A stretch of 48,170 bases of DNA, taken from positions 1 to 48,170 of the forward strand of contig CBFDDH010000019.1 in assembly GCA_965603515.1 (NCBI GenBank), in the 5' to 3' direction. The translations under genes were made by a program, and so were the position numbers. Below are positions 15,662 through 24,067 of this stretch, in pieces. How positions within the stretch are numbered: the first letter of the stretch is position 1; every line of letters begins with the position of its first letter. A model generated the notes under the pieces. That model saw only the letters and a list, made by a program, of their open reading frames with translations, ran no database searches and was not told the origin of the DNA. This DNA comes from JAUVZL01 sp965603515. Lineage in GTDB: Bacteria; Hydrothermota; Tepidihabitantia; SM23-42.

Positions 15662-16495
15662 ATGCTCAGATCTATAGATGACAGAAGATTAAAACAGTAT
15701 CTTGAAGAAATAAGTCGATATTCAATCCTAACCAAGGAAGAAGAATTCGATGTAGCCAGAAAAATAAGACTAAAAAAAGATGAAGCTGCAGAAGAACGAC
15801 TGATTTGTTCAAATCTAAGGATTGTCGTCTTTATCGCAAAGAAATATCAGAAACAAGGGCTTGCTCTGTCCGAACTAATAAACGCTGGCAATGAAGGTTT
15901 GATACATGCCGTCAGCAAGTATGATGAGAGAAAAGGTTATCGTTTCAATACTTACTCAGTTTGGTGGATAAAAAGAGCCATTTATAATGCCATAAATGTC
16001 GAGCGTGGTCTTGTACGAAAAAGCCATCTGGCAAAAAGAATTCAAGGTGAAATAAAGAAATTCATTCAGCACAATGGCTGCGAGCCGACGGTCGATGATC
16101 TCGCTAAACTCCTGAACGTTGACAAAGATGCTGTATCTCTTGCATTGGGCGAATTGATACCTCCCTACTCGCTTGATGAAACCTTTGAAGATTCTGAGAA
16201 CCCTTATATAGAATCGGTGCGTCTTGATATTAAGGGGGCTGATAACCTGTTATCACCACCGCCCGATGTGATTTTTAAAAAGAAAATACAAAAAGAAAAA
16301 CTTACGAAGGCACTGAGTAAATTAGAAACGAGGGAACAGGAGATACTAAAAATGAACTTCGGATTGGATGACTATGAAATCCACAGTCTCGAAGATATCA
16401 GCCGGACAATGAATATTACGCGCGAGCGCGTAAGACAAATCAAAGAGAATGCACTCCGGAAACTTAAAATTGTCCTGAACCGCCGCCGAAGCTAA
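15662..16495 (+). CDS. RNA polymerase sigma-70 family factor (RpoD-like, no region 1.1)
   Basis: 277 residues with regions 1.2 (LKQYLEEISRYSILTKEEE), 2 (NLRIVVFIAKKY, LINAGNEGLIHAVSKYDERKGYRFNTYSVWWIKRAI in part), 3 and 4 (LETREQEILKMNFGLDD, LEDISRTMNITRERVRQIKE). YRFNTYSVWWI is the -10 recognition and melting segment, and the ITRERVRQIKE helix reads the -35 box. The length fits a compact primary or group 2 sigma like those of many Bacteroidetes-type bacteria. It is a good candidate for the factor that reads the TTGACA-16-TATAAT promoters in this window. No clear ribosome-binding site precedes the ATG. Confidence 0.92.
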   Translation: MLRSIDDRRLKQYLEEISRYSILTKEEEFDVARKIRLKKDEAAEERLICSNLRIVVFIAKKYQKQGLALSELINAGNEGLIHAVSKYDERKGYRFNTYSVWWIKRAIYNAINVERGLVRKSHLAKRIQGEIKKFIQHNGCEPTVDDLAKLLNVDKDAVSLALGELIPPYSLDETFEDSENPYIESVRLDIKGADNLLSPPPDVIFKKKIQKEKLTKALSKLETREQEILKMNFGLDDYEIHSLEDISRTMNITRERVRQIKENALRKLKIVLNRRRS

Positions 16496-16521
16496 ATTAA
16501 TTTTCTACAAGCCGGTGGATT

Positions 16522-17046
16522 CTATAGCTCTTCTGTGAATATTTCTTTATTCGTGTAAATACAAATACCAGCAGCGATCTTTATCGATTCTTCGACCACA
16601 CCCTTAGCTGTAATGTTCGCATGAGCAATCATCGCGCGGCACGCAGCAAGTCCATAAGAGCCTCCTGAACCGATTGCAACTATTCCATCATCTGGTTCAA
16701 TGATATCACCTGAACCAGAAACAATATAGGCGTGGTCTTTATCAAGGATTGCGAGCAAAGCTTCAAGACGGCGTAGGACCTTATCCTGACGCCAATCTTT
16801 GGCGAGTTCAACGACACTGCGTGGCAGATTACCGCCGAATTCATCGAGCTTCGACTCAAAACGTTCAAAAAGCGTCAAGGCATCCGCGGTTGAACCTGCA
16901 AACCCAACGAGGATCTTGTTGTTATACAGCTTGCGTATCTTGCGCGCCGTATGCTTCATGATCGCCTCCCCAGCAGTAACCTGACCATCACACCCTATCA
17001 CCACTTTTCCTTTGTGTCTCAGACCAATGATCGTTGTACTTCTCAT
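16522..17046 (-). CDS. hslV: HslV (ClpQ) protease subunit
   Basis: 174 residues from the chosen ATG (17044-17046). TTIIGLRHKGKVVIGCDGQ, KIRKLYNNKILVGFAGSTAD and IGSGGSYGLAACRA are typical of the proteasome-related HslV peptidase, which works with the HslU ATPase. The catalytic residue is expected to be Thr4 after removal of a three-residue propeptide (Met-Arg-Ser). Upstream in-frame ATGs at 17052 and 17055 lie too close to or inside the -10 box at 17054-17059 to be transcribed, which supports the 17046 start. The mRNA is predicted to be leaderless. No hslU gene is in this window. It converges with the sigma factor gene. Confidence 0.94.
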   Translation of the reverse strand: MRSTTIIGLRHKGKVVIGCDGQVTAGEAIMKHTARKIRKLYNNKILVGFAGSTADALTLFERFESKLDEFGGNLPRSVVELAKDWRQDKVLRRLEALLAILDKDHAYIVSGSGDIIEPDDGIVAIGSGGSYGLAACRAMIAHANITAKGVVEESIKIAAGICIYTNKEIFTEEL

Positions 17047-17053
17047 AAGCATC

Positions 17054-17081
17054 ATTATACAGAAAAGTGGAAGTTTGTCAA
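17054..17081 (-). promoter_or_regulatory. Promoter of hslV, leaderless type
   Basis: Minus strand: perfect TTGACA (17076-17081), 16-bp spacer, perfect TATAAT (17054-17059), then 7 nt to ATG at 17046. Confidence 0.78.
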
Positions 17082-17110
17082 ATACCAATTAGATGACTTG
17101 ATAAAGCAGC

Positions 17111-17223
17111 TGAGATTGCCACGCTCTTCCTGCTTACTGGCAGAATTCGCTCGCAATGACAATAACCCTGATGGTGTAAAAAAGCAATATTGACAACGCT
17201 TTACAAAAAGTGGAGAGGAGTCA
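17111..17223 (+). repeat. Truncated copy of the MITE-like element of 44084-44428
   Basis: From about 17150 to 17223 this stretch is nearly identical to the reverse complement of 44084-44160 (shared blocks CAATGACA, AACCCTGATG, TATTGACAA, GCTTTACAAAAAGTGGAGAG). It also shares GATTGCCACGCTC with that element but lacks its other end and the nested palindrome. The hslV-17309 gap otherwise holds only the two promoters. Confidence 0.75.
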
Positions 17224-17236
17224 GGTAACTCGGGTC

Positions 17237-17264
17237 TTGACATTTTTTATGATTTGTATATAAT
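17237..17264 (+). promoter_or_regulatory. Promoter of the sorting-domain protein gene
   Basis: TTGACA (17237-17242), 16-bp spacer, TATAAT (17259-17264). Unlike the leaderless set, a leader of about 40 nt follows, containing AAGGAGG just before ATG at 17309. Confidence 0.8.
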
Positions 17265-17308
17265 TTTACGTATGAAGATAAAGATATCAATGATAAACAA
17301 GGAGGTCT

Positions 17309-18409
17309 ATGAAAAAATTAGCCGTGATATTTTTTCTTGTCTGCATCGCCCTTGGACAATGGCAACAAAGCAACGAAATGGCCTTACCCAAGGGAATTCA
17401 GGTCAATGACCTGGTTATCAATAGTCTAGGAGAGCTCTGGGTTCTCTCCAATTCATCAATACTGAAATATGAAAGAGCTGCCAAGAATCCCTTTCTAATT
17501 CAGGAAATTGGCAACGGTAAAGCGCTTACGGTTATTGATGAGGTTGTTTATGTTGTCGATAAGAGCAACCGGTTACTCAGTTTAGCTATAACCGGCGGTG
17601 GTCTAATAACATCAGGCAATCTTGTTTTCAATTCTCCAGCTCAAATCAGTCATGCGAACCTTGATGCCGAGCCGATATTAATCCTACGAGAACCTGGTCG
17701 CCTGGTATTCACCGATAGCAAAAACGTACTTGGCTTCATCAGCACGAACGCAGAACGCCTAAGCATTATCCCAACTGCTGATTACGGAAATATCAACACC
17801 CCTCTTTTCACACTTACCAATAATAGAATCTACGCTTGGACAGGCGGCACAATAGACAAACCAGCGAATTATCGCAAAAACGTATTATATAGTGCCTCGC
17901 ACAAAATACTCGATTTCAGCACAGACAGATTTGGAAATGTTTTTGTCCTTTTCTCTGATTCAGTTGTTGCACTCGATACTACTGGCACTTATAAAAACAG
18001 GATCATTATCGACCAAGTACCTCTGGGTTCAAAGATACTAACCACTCCGGTCAAAAATAATGTTGTTGTCTATGATCACGCACACAAATCCATAAAAACA
18101 CTGACTGGGATCGAACCGAATCAACGAAATGACATTATCGCCCTCACGAACAACCACCCTAACCCTGTTGATAATTACACTGAAATAGAATTCTCGGTCG
18201 GTCAATTTCTTGATCTAACAATAACAGTGTACAATCTTATCGGTGAACCGGTCAAAGTAATCGCTAACGGACGCTTTCCAAAAGGTACCCACAGGGTAAT
18301 CTGGCATGCGGTCGACGAAAGGGGTAATCTCGTACCCAATGGTATCTATTTTTATCGTCTTGAATCAAAAAAGGGTGTTGCGATAAAACAACTTACTGTG
18401 CTAAGGTAA
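17309..18409 (+). CDS. Secreted protein with C-terminal FlgD/T9SS-type sorting domain
   Basis: 366 residues. Signal peptide at the N-terminus (MKKLAVIFFLVCIALGQ). The middle (about 20-265) looks like repeated short beta strands with turns (VNDLVINSLGELWVLSNSSI and similar), consistent with a beta-propeller, though no family is certain. The last 85 residues (NHPNPVDNYTEIEFSV, LTITVYNLIGEPVKVI, GTHRVIWHAVDERGN, GIYFYRLESKKG) match the FlgD-Ig-like / type A sorting domain used by Bacteroidetes and related phyla to send proteins outside the cell. It has its own promoter and AAGGAGG site. The next gene starts immediately after the stop. Confidence 0.78.
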   Translation: MKKLAVIFFLVCIALGQWQQSNEMALPKGIQVNDLVINSLGELWVLSNSSILKYERAAKNPFLIQEIGNGKALTVIDEVVYVVDKSNRLLSLAITGGGLITSGNLVFNSPAQISHANLDAEPILILREPGRLVFTDSKNVLGFISTNAERLSIIPTADYGNINTPLFTLTNNRIYAWTGGTIDKPANYRKNVLYSASHKILDFSTDRFGNVFVLFSDSVVALDTTGTYKNRIIIDQVPLGSKILTTPVKNNVVVYDHAHKSIKTLTGIEPNQRNDIIALTNNHPNPVDNYTEIEFSVGQFLDLTITVYNLIGEPVKVIANGRFPKGTHRVIWHAVDERGNLVPNGIYFYRLESKKGVAIKQLTVLR

Positions 18410-19144
18410 TTGCCGCTTAATAAACAGAAAGAAGGTCACCGCTTAATCAATGATTGTCTCTTACTAATGAGACGGGCAATAGAGCGGCACGGATTCCTGG
18501 CCAAGAATTCACGTGTGCTCGTTGGTATTTCTGGCGGTGTAGACAGTTCAGTATTACTTCTGCTTCTTTTGGAATACAACAAGCGGTTCGCACATAATTG
18601 GGAAATACGTGCCTGCCATGTCGACACTAACTTCTCTCGGTCAAATACAGAATTCGTAAAAAAACTCCTCATTGCAAATCGGGTATCTCGCACAATAGTC
18701 AAAAAAAACATTGACCAGAAGATAAAAAATATCCTAAATAAGTGTTACCCTTGCTCAAGAGAAAGAAGAAAAACACTATTAGAGATTGCTGACAAATACA
18801 ATATTTTCCAGATCGCTCTTGCCCACCACACGCAGGACGCTGTAGAAACGCTGCTACTAAATATGATCTATAATGGGGAACTATCGACGCTCCTCCCAAC
18901 GCAACCAGTTATTCAGGGAAGGTTTTCCTTCATACGACCGCTATATTACTTATCCAAGGATAAGATCGAACGGCTTGCTCAAGTCTATGGTTTACCCCGT
19001 CGCGCAAACATCTGTCCTTATTACCAGAGCTCAAAACGTGAAATGATCAGGAATTTCTTAGAAAAGATAAAAGAGGAGAATCCCAATGTATACAAAAACA
19101 TCTTTCGCGCGATATTTCATGTGAAAAAATCGTATATGCCATGA
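18410..19144 (+). CDS. TtcA/TilS-family PP-loop ATPase (tRNA thiolation type)
   Basis: 244 residues. VGISGGVDSSVLL is the PP-loop that binds ATP. CYPCSRERRK (CxxC) and a later CPYY cysteine match the TtcA group, in which cysteines hold an iron-sulfur cluster and the enzyme thiolates a tRNA base (C32 in TtcA). AHHTQDAVETLLLNM is the family's second conserved block. TilS (lysidine synthase) is the main alternative, but the cysteine pattern favours TtcA. The TTG start lies directly after the upstream stop and needs translational coupling; an internal ATG at 18467 is possible but would trim the helix before the PP-loop. Confidence 0.82.
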   Translation: MPLNKQKEGHRLINDCLLLMRRAIERHGFLAKNSRVLVGISGGVDSSVLLLLLLEYNKRFAHNWEIRACHVDTNFSRSNTEFVKKLLIANRVSRTIVKKNIDQKIKNILNKCYPCSRERRKTLLEIADKYNIFQIALAHHTQDAVETLLLNMIYNGELSTLLPTQPVIQGRFSFIRPLYYLSKDKIERLAQVYGLPRRANICPYYQSSKREMIRNFLEKIKEENPNVYKNIFRAIFHVKKSYMP

Positions 19145-19181
19145 AGAAATTGGACGTTAGGTTTGGGTTAAGAAACTGGAA

Positions 19182-19721
19182 TTAACCGAGATTGAATTTT
19201 TCTAAAGCTTCGTATATTGGGCCTTGTGGAGTTAGGGTTGATTTAAAAAGGGTAATTGCCCCAGCCGAAAAGACCTCTGACTTAAATGATCTTGCAAGAA
19301 TATCATCGACCTTGCAGAATTTCTTTATTCTACCGATGGTCAGGTGTCCATGAAACCGTTTTTCCATTTTGAATCCAAATGGGCTAAGCCCTTCTTCTAA
19401 TTCATTAGCAATATCAGTTAAAACTTCATTCCCCTGTTGTACAGCTATCCATAGAACCCTCGGATTTCTCAAATGAGGAAAACACCCGACACCTTCCAAG
19501 TTCATCTGAAAAGATGGCTTGCTCTTGCTGATCTCTTCTAGCACCAACAGTATCTCCTGTTGCTTTTTCTCATCAATCTCACCCAAGAATTTAAGCGTAA
19601 TATGTAGATTATCGATTTCAATCCATTTTATTGGTAGCCTATTCTTTTTCTCTTCATTTATGAAATGATCGACTTTCCTTCTGACCTGTTCGGGTATTTC
19701 AACGGCTAGAAATGTCCTCAT
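19182..19721 (-). CDS. thpR: RNA 2',3'-cyclic phosphodiesterase (2'-5' RNA ligase family)
   Basis: 179 residues of the 2H phosphoesterase superfamily. MRTFLAVEIPEQVRRKVD is the typical start, and the two catalytic motifs are HITLKFLG (about 46-53) and HGHLTIGRIK (about 124-133). Bacterial ThpR hydrolyses 2',3'-cyclic phosphate ends of RNA and can join tRNA halves in vitro. GGAGGGAGGAG precedes the ATG. It follows xthA by 15 bp in the minus-strand group pncC-xthA-thpR. Confidence 0.9.
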   Translation of the reverse strand: MRTFLAVEIPEQVRRKVDHFINEEKKNRLPIKWIEIDNLHITLKFLGEIDEKKQQEILLVLEEISKSKPSFQMNLEGVGCFPHLRNPRVLWIAVQQGNEVLTDIANELEEGLSPFGFKMEKRFHGHLTIGRIKKFCKVDDILARSFKSEVFSAGAITLFKSTLTPQGPIYEALEKFNLG

Positions 19722-19736
19722 TGTTTCTCCTCCCTC

Positions 19737-20510
19737 CTAAATCTCAATATCAATACCTAATGGGCAGTGATCAGAACCATAGACATCAGACAAGATAAAT
19801 GCGGACTTCAGATGCTTTTGTAGATTCTCGCTGATAAAAAAGTAATCGAGCCGCCAACCAATATTCCTCTGACGGGCTCGGCTCTTATAATCCCACCACG
19901 TGTAATTACCGCCTTCATGATAGAAAACGCGAAATGTATCAATAAAACCATACGCGATCAATTTATCGATCCAGGCGCGCTCTTCATGTAAAAAACCCGA
20001 TACTTTCTCATTTTCTTTCGGTCGAGCGATATCAATCTCAGTGTGTGCGGTATTGATATCACCACAAATAATTAACTTTTTCCCCTGCTCTTTCAGGTTA
20101 TTGATAAATTCAAGGAATGCATTATAAAAATCCATCTTATATTTGAGACGTGCCTCAGACATGCCCCCATTTGGAAAGTACATGCTGAAAAGTATGAATT
20201 TACCGTAATCCATAATCAATGTTCTACCTTCATTATCAAACTCTGCCCGACCAAATCCATTTTTAATATCAAGCGGTTTATGTCTTGTCAATACCCCTAC
20301 GCCACTATACCCTTTCCTTTCTGCGGATGAAAAATAGGTACGATATCCTTTCATATCACTTATATCGACAGGCACTTGCGCGACATGAGCCTTGGTTTCC
20401 TGCAGGCACATAATATCCGGGTTCTCCTTGATAAACCAATCTACAAACCCTTTTTTACACACAGCTCGTATGCCGTTTACGTTCCAAGAAAGTATCTTCA
20501 GTTTATTCAT
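19737..20510 (-). CDS. xthA: Exodeoxyribonuclease III
   Basis: 257 residues of the EEP superfamily. KILSWNVNGIRAVCKKGF, MCLQETKAH, SMYFPNGG, CGDINTAHTEIDIARP and YGSDHCPLGIDI hold the metal and catalytic residues (Asn, Glu, Asp/Asn pair, Asp-His). The enzyme cuts at abasic sites and removes 3' blocking groups in base-excision repair. It starts 1 bp after the pncC stop on the minus strand and has no clear ribosome-binding site, suggesting coupling with pncC. Confidence 0.95.
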   Translation of the reverse strand: MNKLKILSWNVNGIRAVCKKGFVDWFIKENPDIMCLQETKAHVAQVPVDISDMKGYRTYFSSAERKGYSGVGVLTRHKPLDIKNGFGRAEFDNEGRTLIMDYGKFILFSMYFPNGGMSEARLKYKMDFYNAFLEFINNLKEQGKKLIICGDINTAHTEIDIARPKENEKVSGFLHEERAWIDKLIAYGFIDTFRVFYHEGGNYTWWDYKSRARQRNIGWRLDYFFISENLQKHLKSAFILSDVYGSDHCPLGIDIEI

Positions 20511-20511
20511 G

Positions 20512-20982
20512 TCACCCGAGAAGACGCTTCAATAATCTAAGTACCTTTTTGCAAGCTTCTCTTCTTATTTGATTGCGGTTGCCTTTGAACATACGATTCT
20601 CAACTGCTACATGCTGCCTTGTCGCCACACATAGATAGACCAAACCCACGGGTTTCTTCTTGGTTCCACCGGTTGGTCCAGCAATCCCGGTAATGCTGAT
20701 GCTAATATCAGCCTTGAATCTCTTAAGCACACCCTGAGCCATTTCCCGGACCACCTCAGCACTCACTGCACCATATTTCCTCAGCGTTGCTTGTCTGACA
20801 CCAACAACTCTCTGCTTCACTTCATCTGAATAGGCAATTACACCCCCACAGAAGTACTTCGAGCTCCCTGGCTCACTAGTAATAAGGGTACCCAGCATGC
20901 CGCCGGTACATGATTCGCAAATACTCAAGCTTAGCTTCTTTTTGATTAGACTTCCAGCAATATCATTCAGTAATTTACTCAT
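20512..20982 (-). CDS. pncC: Nicotinamide-nucleotide amidase (CinA C-terminal domain)
   Basis: 156 residues. SICESCTGGMLGTLITSEPG, YFCGGVIAYSDEVKQRVVGV, GAVSAEVVREMAQGV and SITGIAGPTGGTKKKPVGLVY match the stand-alone CinA C-terminal domain, which deamidates NMN to nicotinate mononucleotide in the pyridine nucleotide cycle and would feed NadD, also encoded here. A weak leaderless-type promoter can be drawn in the repeat-rich sequence just upstream (ATGACA, TACAGA, 7 nt to ATG), but I do not rely on it. Confidence 0.92.
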   Translation of the reverse strand: MSKLLNDIAGSLIKKKLSLSICESCTGGMLGTLITSEPGSSKYFCGGVIAYSDEVKQRVVGVRQATLRKYGAVSAEVVREMAQGVLKRFKADISISITGIAGPTGGTKKKPVGLVYLCVATRQHVAVENRMFKGNRNQIRREACKKVLRLLKRLLG

Positions 20983-21012
20983 TAAAAACTCTGTAAAGGT
21001 TCACTGTTTTTC

Positions 21013-21106
21013 TGTCATTCTGTCATTACGAGTCCGCTGCAAGCGGGAGTGGTAATCTCGGATACTGAGATTGCTTCACTCATTTCATTCGCTCGCAAAG
21101 ACAGCT
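21013..21106. repeat. Degenerate inverted-repeat element upstream of pncC
   Basis: The 225-bp gap between pncC and pgpA holds no gene. It contains GTCATTACGAG, GGTAATCTC and GAGATTGCTTC followed by CGCTCGCAAAGACA, the same word set as the elements at 17111 and 44084 (GTCATTGC, GGCAATCT, GCTCGCAATGAC). AATCTC/GAGATT form a small stem around 21054-21072. It is best read as a decayed copy of a dispersed palindromic repeat. Confidence 0.5.
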
Positions 21107-21207
21107 AAGCACCCGCTTTTCTTAATGGCACATCGAAATCGTACCGAAATATATTTGAAACACCTAAGTAACACATTTTTCAGAAAGCCTTTTCTATTGT
21201 CCTATTT

Positions 21208-21633
21208 TCATAATTTAACGACAACTCTCAAAGCTAATATTATGACCGTCGTGTACACTGCAGCACCAAGGTCATCGAGCATAATTCCCCAACCGCCGGG
21301 GCATTGCTCAAGCTTTTTTAAAGGTGGCGGTTTGATAATATCAAATACCCTGAAGAGCACGAATGTGATCACCAGCGGCAATATCCTGCGCGCTGTAAAA
21401 TATAGCGGGATCAGTAAACAAGCGTATTCGTCGATCACTATCTGATGTGGATCTTTACCCCACACTTTAGCCAGGTCGTTTGAGATTACAATACCCAGAG
21501 CAATCAGCCCAATCGTAAGCGTGATGTAGAATATCGGATATGCAAGCAGGAAATACCAAATAACTATACTCAACACACACGAGAAGGTTGCCGGTGCTAC
21601 CGGGATGTAGCCAATAAAAAAACCGGTAGCAAT
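21208..21633 (-). CDS. pgpA: Phosphatidylglycerophosphatase A, apparent ATT start
   Basis: 141 residues from an ATT at 21631-21633. The family's N-terminal block (ATGFFIGYIPVAPATFSCVL here, consensus like GSGYSPIAPGTVGTL) lies upstream of the first ordinary start, GTG at 21576, so that start would lose it. In this frame no ATG, GTG or TTG occurs before the next upstream stop (a TAA inside secF). AAGGA, 5 nt before the ATT, could serve as ribosome-binding site. IVIDEYACLLIPL and MLDDLGAAVYT are the other conserved blocks, and four hydrophobic helices are evident. The enzyme makes phosphatidylglycerol at the inner membrane. It begins 17 bp after the secF stop. A sequencing error near the start is an alternative. 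Confidence 0.8.
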   Translation of the reverse strand: MATGFFIGYIPVAPATFSCVLSIVIWYFLLAYPIFYITLTIGLIALGIVISNDLAKVWGKDPHQIVIDEYACLLIPLYFTARRILPLVITFVLFRVFDIIKPPPLKKLEQCPGGWGIMLDDLGAAVYTTVIILALRVVVKL

Positions 21634-21650
21634 TATTTTCCTTATGCTGC

Positions 21651-22550
21651 TTATTTTTTCTTTTTTGGAAATCTCTCTTCCCAGATCGAAACAATGTTAG
21701 CGAGGATAAAAATCGAAGAATAAGTACCAATAACAAAACCAATAAGCAAGGTAAAAGCGAAATCCGCAATCACTGCTCCGCCAAAGATGAGGAGTGCAAG
21801 AACCGCTAAAAGTGTCGTGCTGCTTGTCAATATCGTCCGCGGTAGTGTTTCATTCAACCCTGTATTCAAAATAACATTGTACGGTTCCTTACGCATCTTT
21901 TTGTATTTTTCCCTGATCCTATCAGATATAACGATTGAATCATTAATCGAATAACCGATTATCGTTAATAGTGCACCGACAACGACAATTGAAAATTCCC
22001 TCTGAGTAAGAACAAGAACACCAATAGTGAATATTGCATCGTGAAACAAGGCGATAAGTGCAGCAATACCGAAACGATAATCAAACCTGAATGAAACATA
22101 ACCAAAAATTAAAACTAAAGCAATAAATATCGCCCAAAGTGTTCTAGTAAGTAATTCTTTGCCTATTTTTGGTTCAACAGTTTCCTCTCTTAAGATCTCC
22201 CGGTCATTATCCGGGAAATCTACCGACAAAATTTCCTTTACTGATTTAGAGAACTCTACTGGTTTCTCATCGGCTGCCCTGATTAGGTACTCTTTACCTT
22301 CACCACCCAAAGATTGAATTAGTGCATGCTCTTTGCCAACTTTACTCAGTGTGTTCCTGAGCTCACCTGTTGTAATCGGCTCGGAAAACCGTATCTGCAA
22401 CAATGCACCACCAGTGAAATCTATCCCGAAATTCGGACCTTTAGCGAAAATCAGAATAAGTGATAAAAGGATACCAACCGCTGAAAAAACGAAACCATAT
22501 TTCCTTTTTCCTATAAAGTCAATATTTACATTCTTGATGATTTCAATCAT
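21651..22550 (-). CDS. secF: Protein translocase subunit SecF
   Basis: 299 residues with six predicted membrane helices: one N-terminal (about 17-35), a periplasmic domain, then a cluster of five (from about 135). GPNFGIDFTGGALLQIRFSE is the SecF signature after helix 1, and VVVGALLTIIGYSINDSIVI followed by DRIREK is the conserved helix 4-5 region. The protein ends PKKKK. SecDF uses the proton gradient to finish protein export through SecYEG. GAGG precedes the ATG. It follows secD by 2 bp and precedes pgpA. Confidence 0.97.
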   Translation of the reverse strand: MIEIIKNVNIDFIGKRKYGFVFSAVGILLSLILIFAKGPNFGIDFTGGALLQIRFSEPITTGELRNTLSKVGKEHALIQSLGGEGKEYLIRAADEKPVEFSKSVKEILSVDFPDNDREILREETVEPKIGKELLTRTLWAIFIALVLIFGYVSFRFDYRFGIAALIALFHDAIFTIGVLVLTQREFSIVVVGALLTIIGYSINDSIVISDRIREKYKKMRKEPYNVILNTGLNETLPRTILTSSTTLLAVLALLIFGGAVIADFAFTLLIGFVIGTYSSIFILANIVSIWEERFPKKKK

Positions 22551-22552
22551 CT

Positions 22553-24067
22553 CTATATCCTCAATTTCCGTACATCAAATTTGTATGTGAAGTAGTTGAA
22601 GATGACCTTACTGACAAAAACCGCGCAGAATAAATTAGATACTAAACCAATTGTCAGTATTAGGGCAAACCCTTTGATCGGACCACTGCCAAAGATAAAA
22701 AGTATAACACCGATTATAATGGTCGTTACATTTGAATCGAAGATTGTGACCCAGGCACGGGCAAACCCTTGGTCAATAGCCGTTCTGGTTGTTTTACCGA
22801 TATTCAATTCTTCTCTTATCCGTTCAAATATCAAAACATTGGCATCCACTGCCATACCAATAGTCAAAGCAATCCCCGCAATACCGGGCATGGTCAAGGA
22901 ACCGCGGAACGCACTCAGTATAGCAATTAACAAAAAGAGGTTTAAAAACAAAGTAATATCTGCAACAAAACCAGACAGTGAATAATAGATAAGCATGAAC
23001 ACTATCACAAGAAGACCAGCGATAAGGACGGCACGAATTCCGCTCGTTATTGAATCCCTGCCCAAACTAGGACCAACGGTTCTTTCCTCAACGATCTTCA
23101 AGGGTGCGGGTAAAGCACCAGCTCTGAGTATGATCGCCAAATCTCTAGCTTGCTCAGCAGTAAATCGACCAGTAATCATGGCTTTACCATGAGGTATCCG
23201 CTGAACAATGGAAGGTGCTGACTGAACAATACCATCGAGAACAATAGCTAATCGCTTGTTTATGTTCTTGCCAGTGAGCGTGGCGAATCTACGGGCAGCC
23301 TCGCGCTTAAACTCAATACTTACCTGCCATGAACCCAAATGCTGGAGGTCCTGGCTTTGAGCTGGTTCGTGTTTGGCGTCACGAATTACTTCACCGGTTA
23401 GCTCAGCTTTTTTCTTAAGCAGGTAAAACCGTCTCACTTCACGACCCTGGTGCGATTCTTTCGGACCAAAGAGGATCTGCAAGTCTACAGGTATCAAATC
23501 CTTGACCTGATCAAGTATCGCACGCACTGAATCCTCATCCCGCACATCAATCCCCATATCTTGTTCTACACGAATAAGATACGAAGTAAACGGCTCTTCA
23601 AAGGCAAACGTGTCCTCGACTTGCAGGAACTTGTCGATTCGACCTAAAACCTCCTCAATATTATCCTCAGCAACAAGGATAAATTCCAGATGAGCAACCT
23701 TTTCAATCAAATCTATTGCCCGATCACGATCAACACCGGGTAACTGAACTAAAATCCTGCCACCTGATTGTCTTTCAATAGTCGGTTCATAAACACCGAA
23801 TTCATCAATACGGTTTTGGATAATTTCATAAGCGCGGTCTCTCAGGTCTCCAATACTCTCAGTCAAACCGGTTGTATCCATTTCCAAAACAAGATGCATC
23901 CCGCCCTTTAGATCCAGACCAAGATGCATCGCCTTCTTAGATAGTGCGATTTCAGCTTCTTTGGATAAACTCTTATCAGTATACAATCGGATTGTCGGAT
24001 AGATCGCAATAATACCCAGTACAAGAACGAAAATTACAATACCGATCCTCAAACCAATGTTTCTCAT
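22553..24067 (-). CDS. secD: Protein translocase subunit SecD
   Basis: 504 residues. LGLDLKGGMHLVLEMD (about 48-63) marks the start of the P1 periplasmic head. GRFTAEQARDLAIILRAGAL followed by PAPLKIVEERTVGPSLG is the linker to the membrane domain, and GMAVDANVLIFERIREEL carries the conserved Asp of the proton path. The C-terminal half has five hydrophobic helices plus one at the N-terminus, as expected. AAAGGAG precedes the ATG, which overlaps the pdxJ stop by 4 bp. The pdxJ-secD-secF-pgpA order forms one minus-strand operon. Confidence 0.97.
   Translation of the reverse strand: MRNIGLRIGIVIFVLVLGIIAIYPTIRLYTDKSLSKEAEIALSKKAMHLGLDLKGGMHLVLEMDTTGLTESIGDLRDRAYEIIQNRIDEFGVYEPTIERQSGGRILVQLPGVDRDRAIDLIEKVAHLEFILVAEDNIEEVLGRIDKFLQVEDTFAFEEPFTSYLIRVEQDMGIDVRDEDSVRAILDQVKDLIPVDLQILFGPKESHQGREVRRFYLLKKKAELTGEVIRDAKHEPAQSQDLQHLGSWQVSIEFKREAARRFATLTGKNINKRLAIVLDGIVQSAPSIVQRIPHGKAMITGRFTAEQARDLAIILRAGALPAPLKIVEERTVGPSLGRDSITSGIRAVLIAGLLVIVFMLIYYSLSGFVADITLFLNLFLLIAILSAFRGSLTMPGIAGIALTIGMAVDANVLIFERIREELNIGKTTRTAIDQGFARAWVTIFDSNVTTIIIGVILFIFGSGPIKGFALILTIGLVSNLFCAVFVSKVIFNYFTYKFDVRKLRI

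Noticed and set aside
21467..21769. 100-codon frame on the minus strand across the secF/pgpA junction
   Set aside because: It overlaps the well-supported secF and pgpA frames and has no family features.
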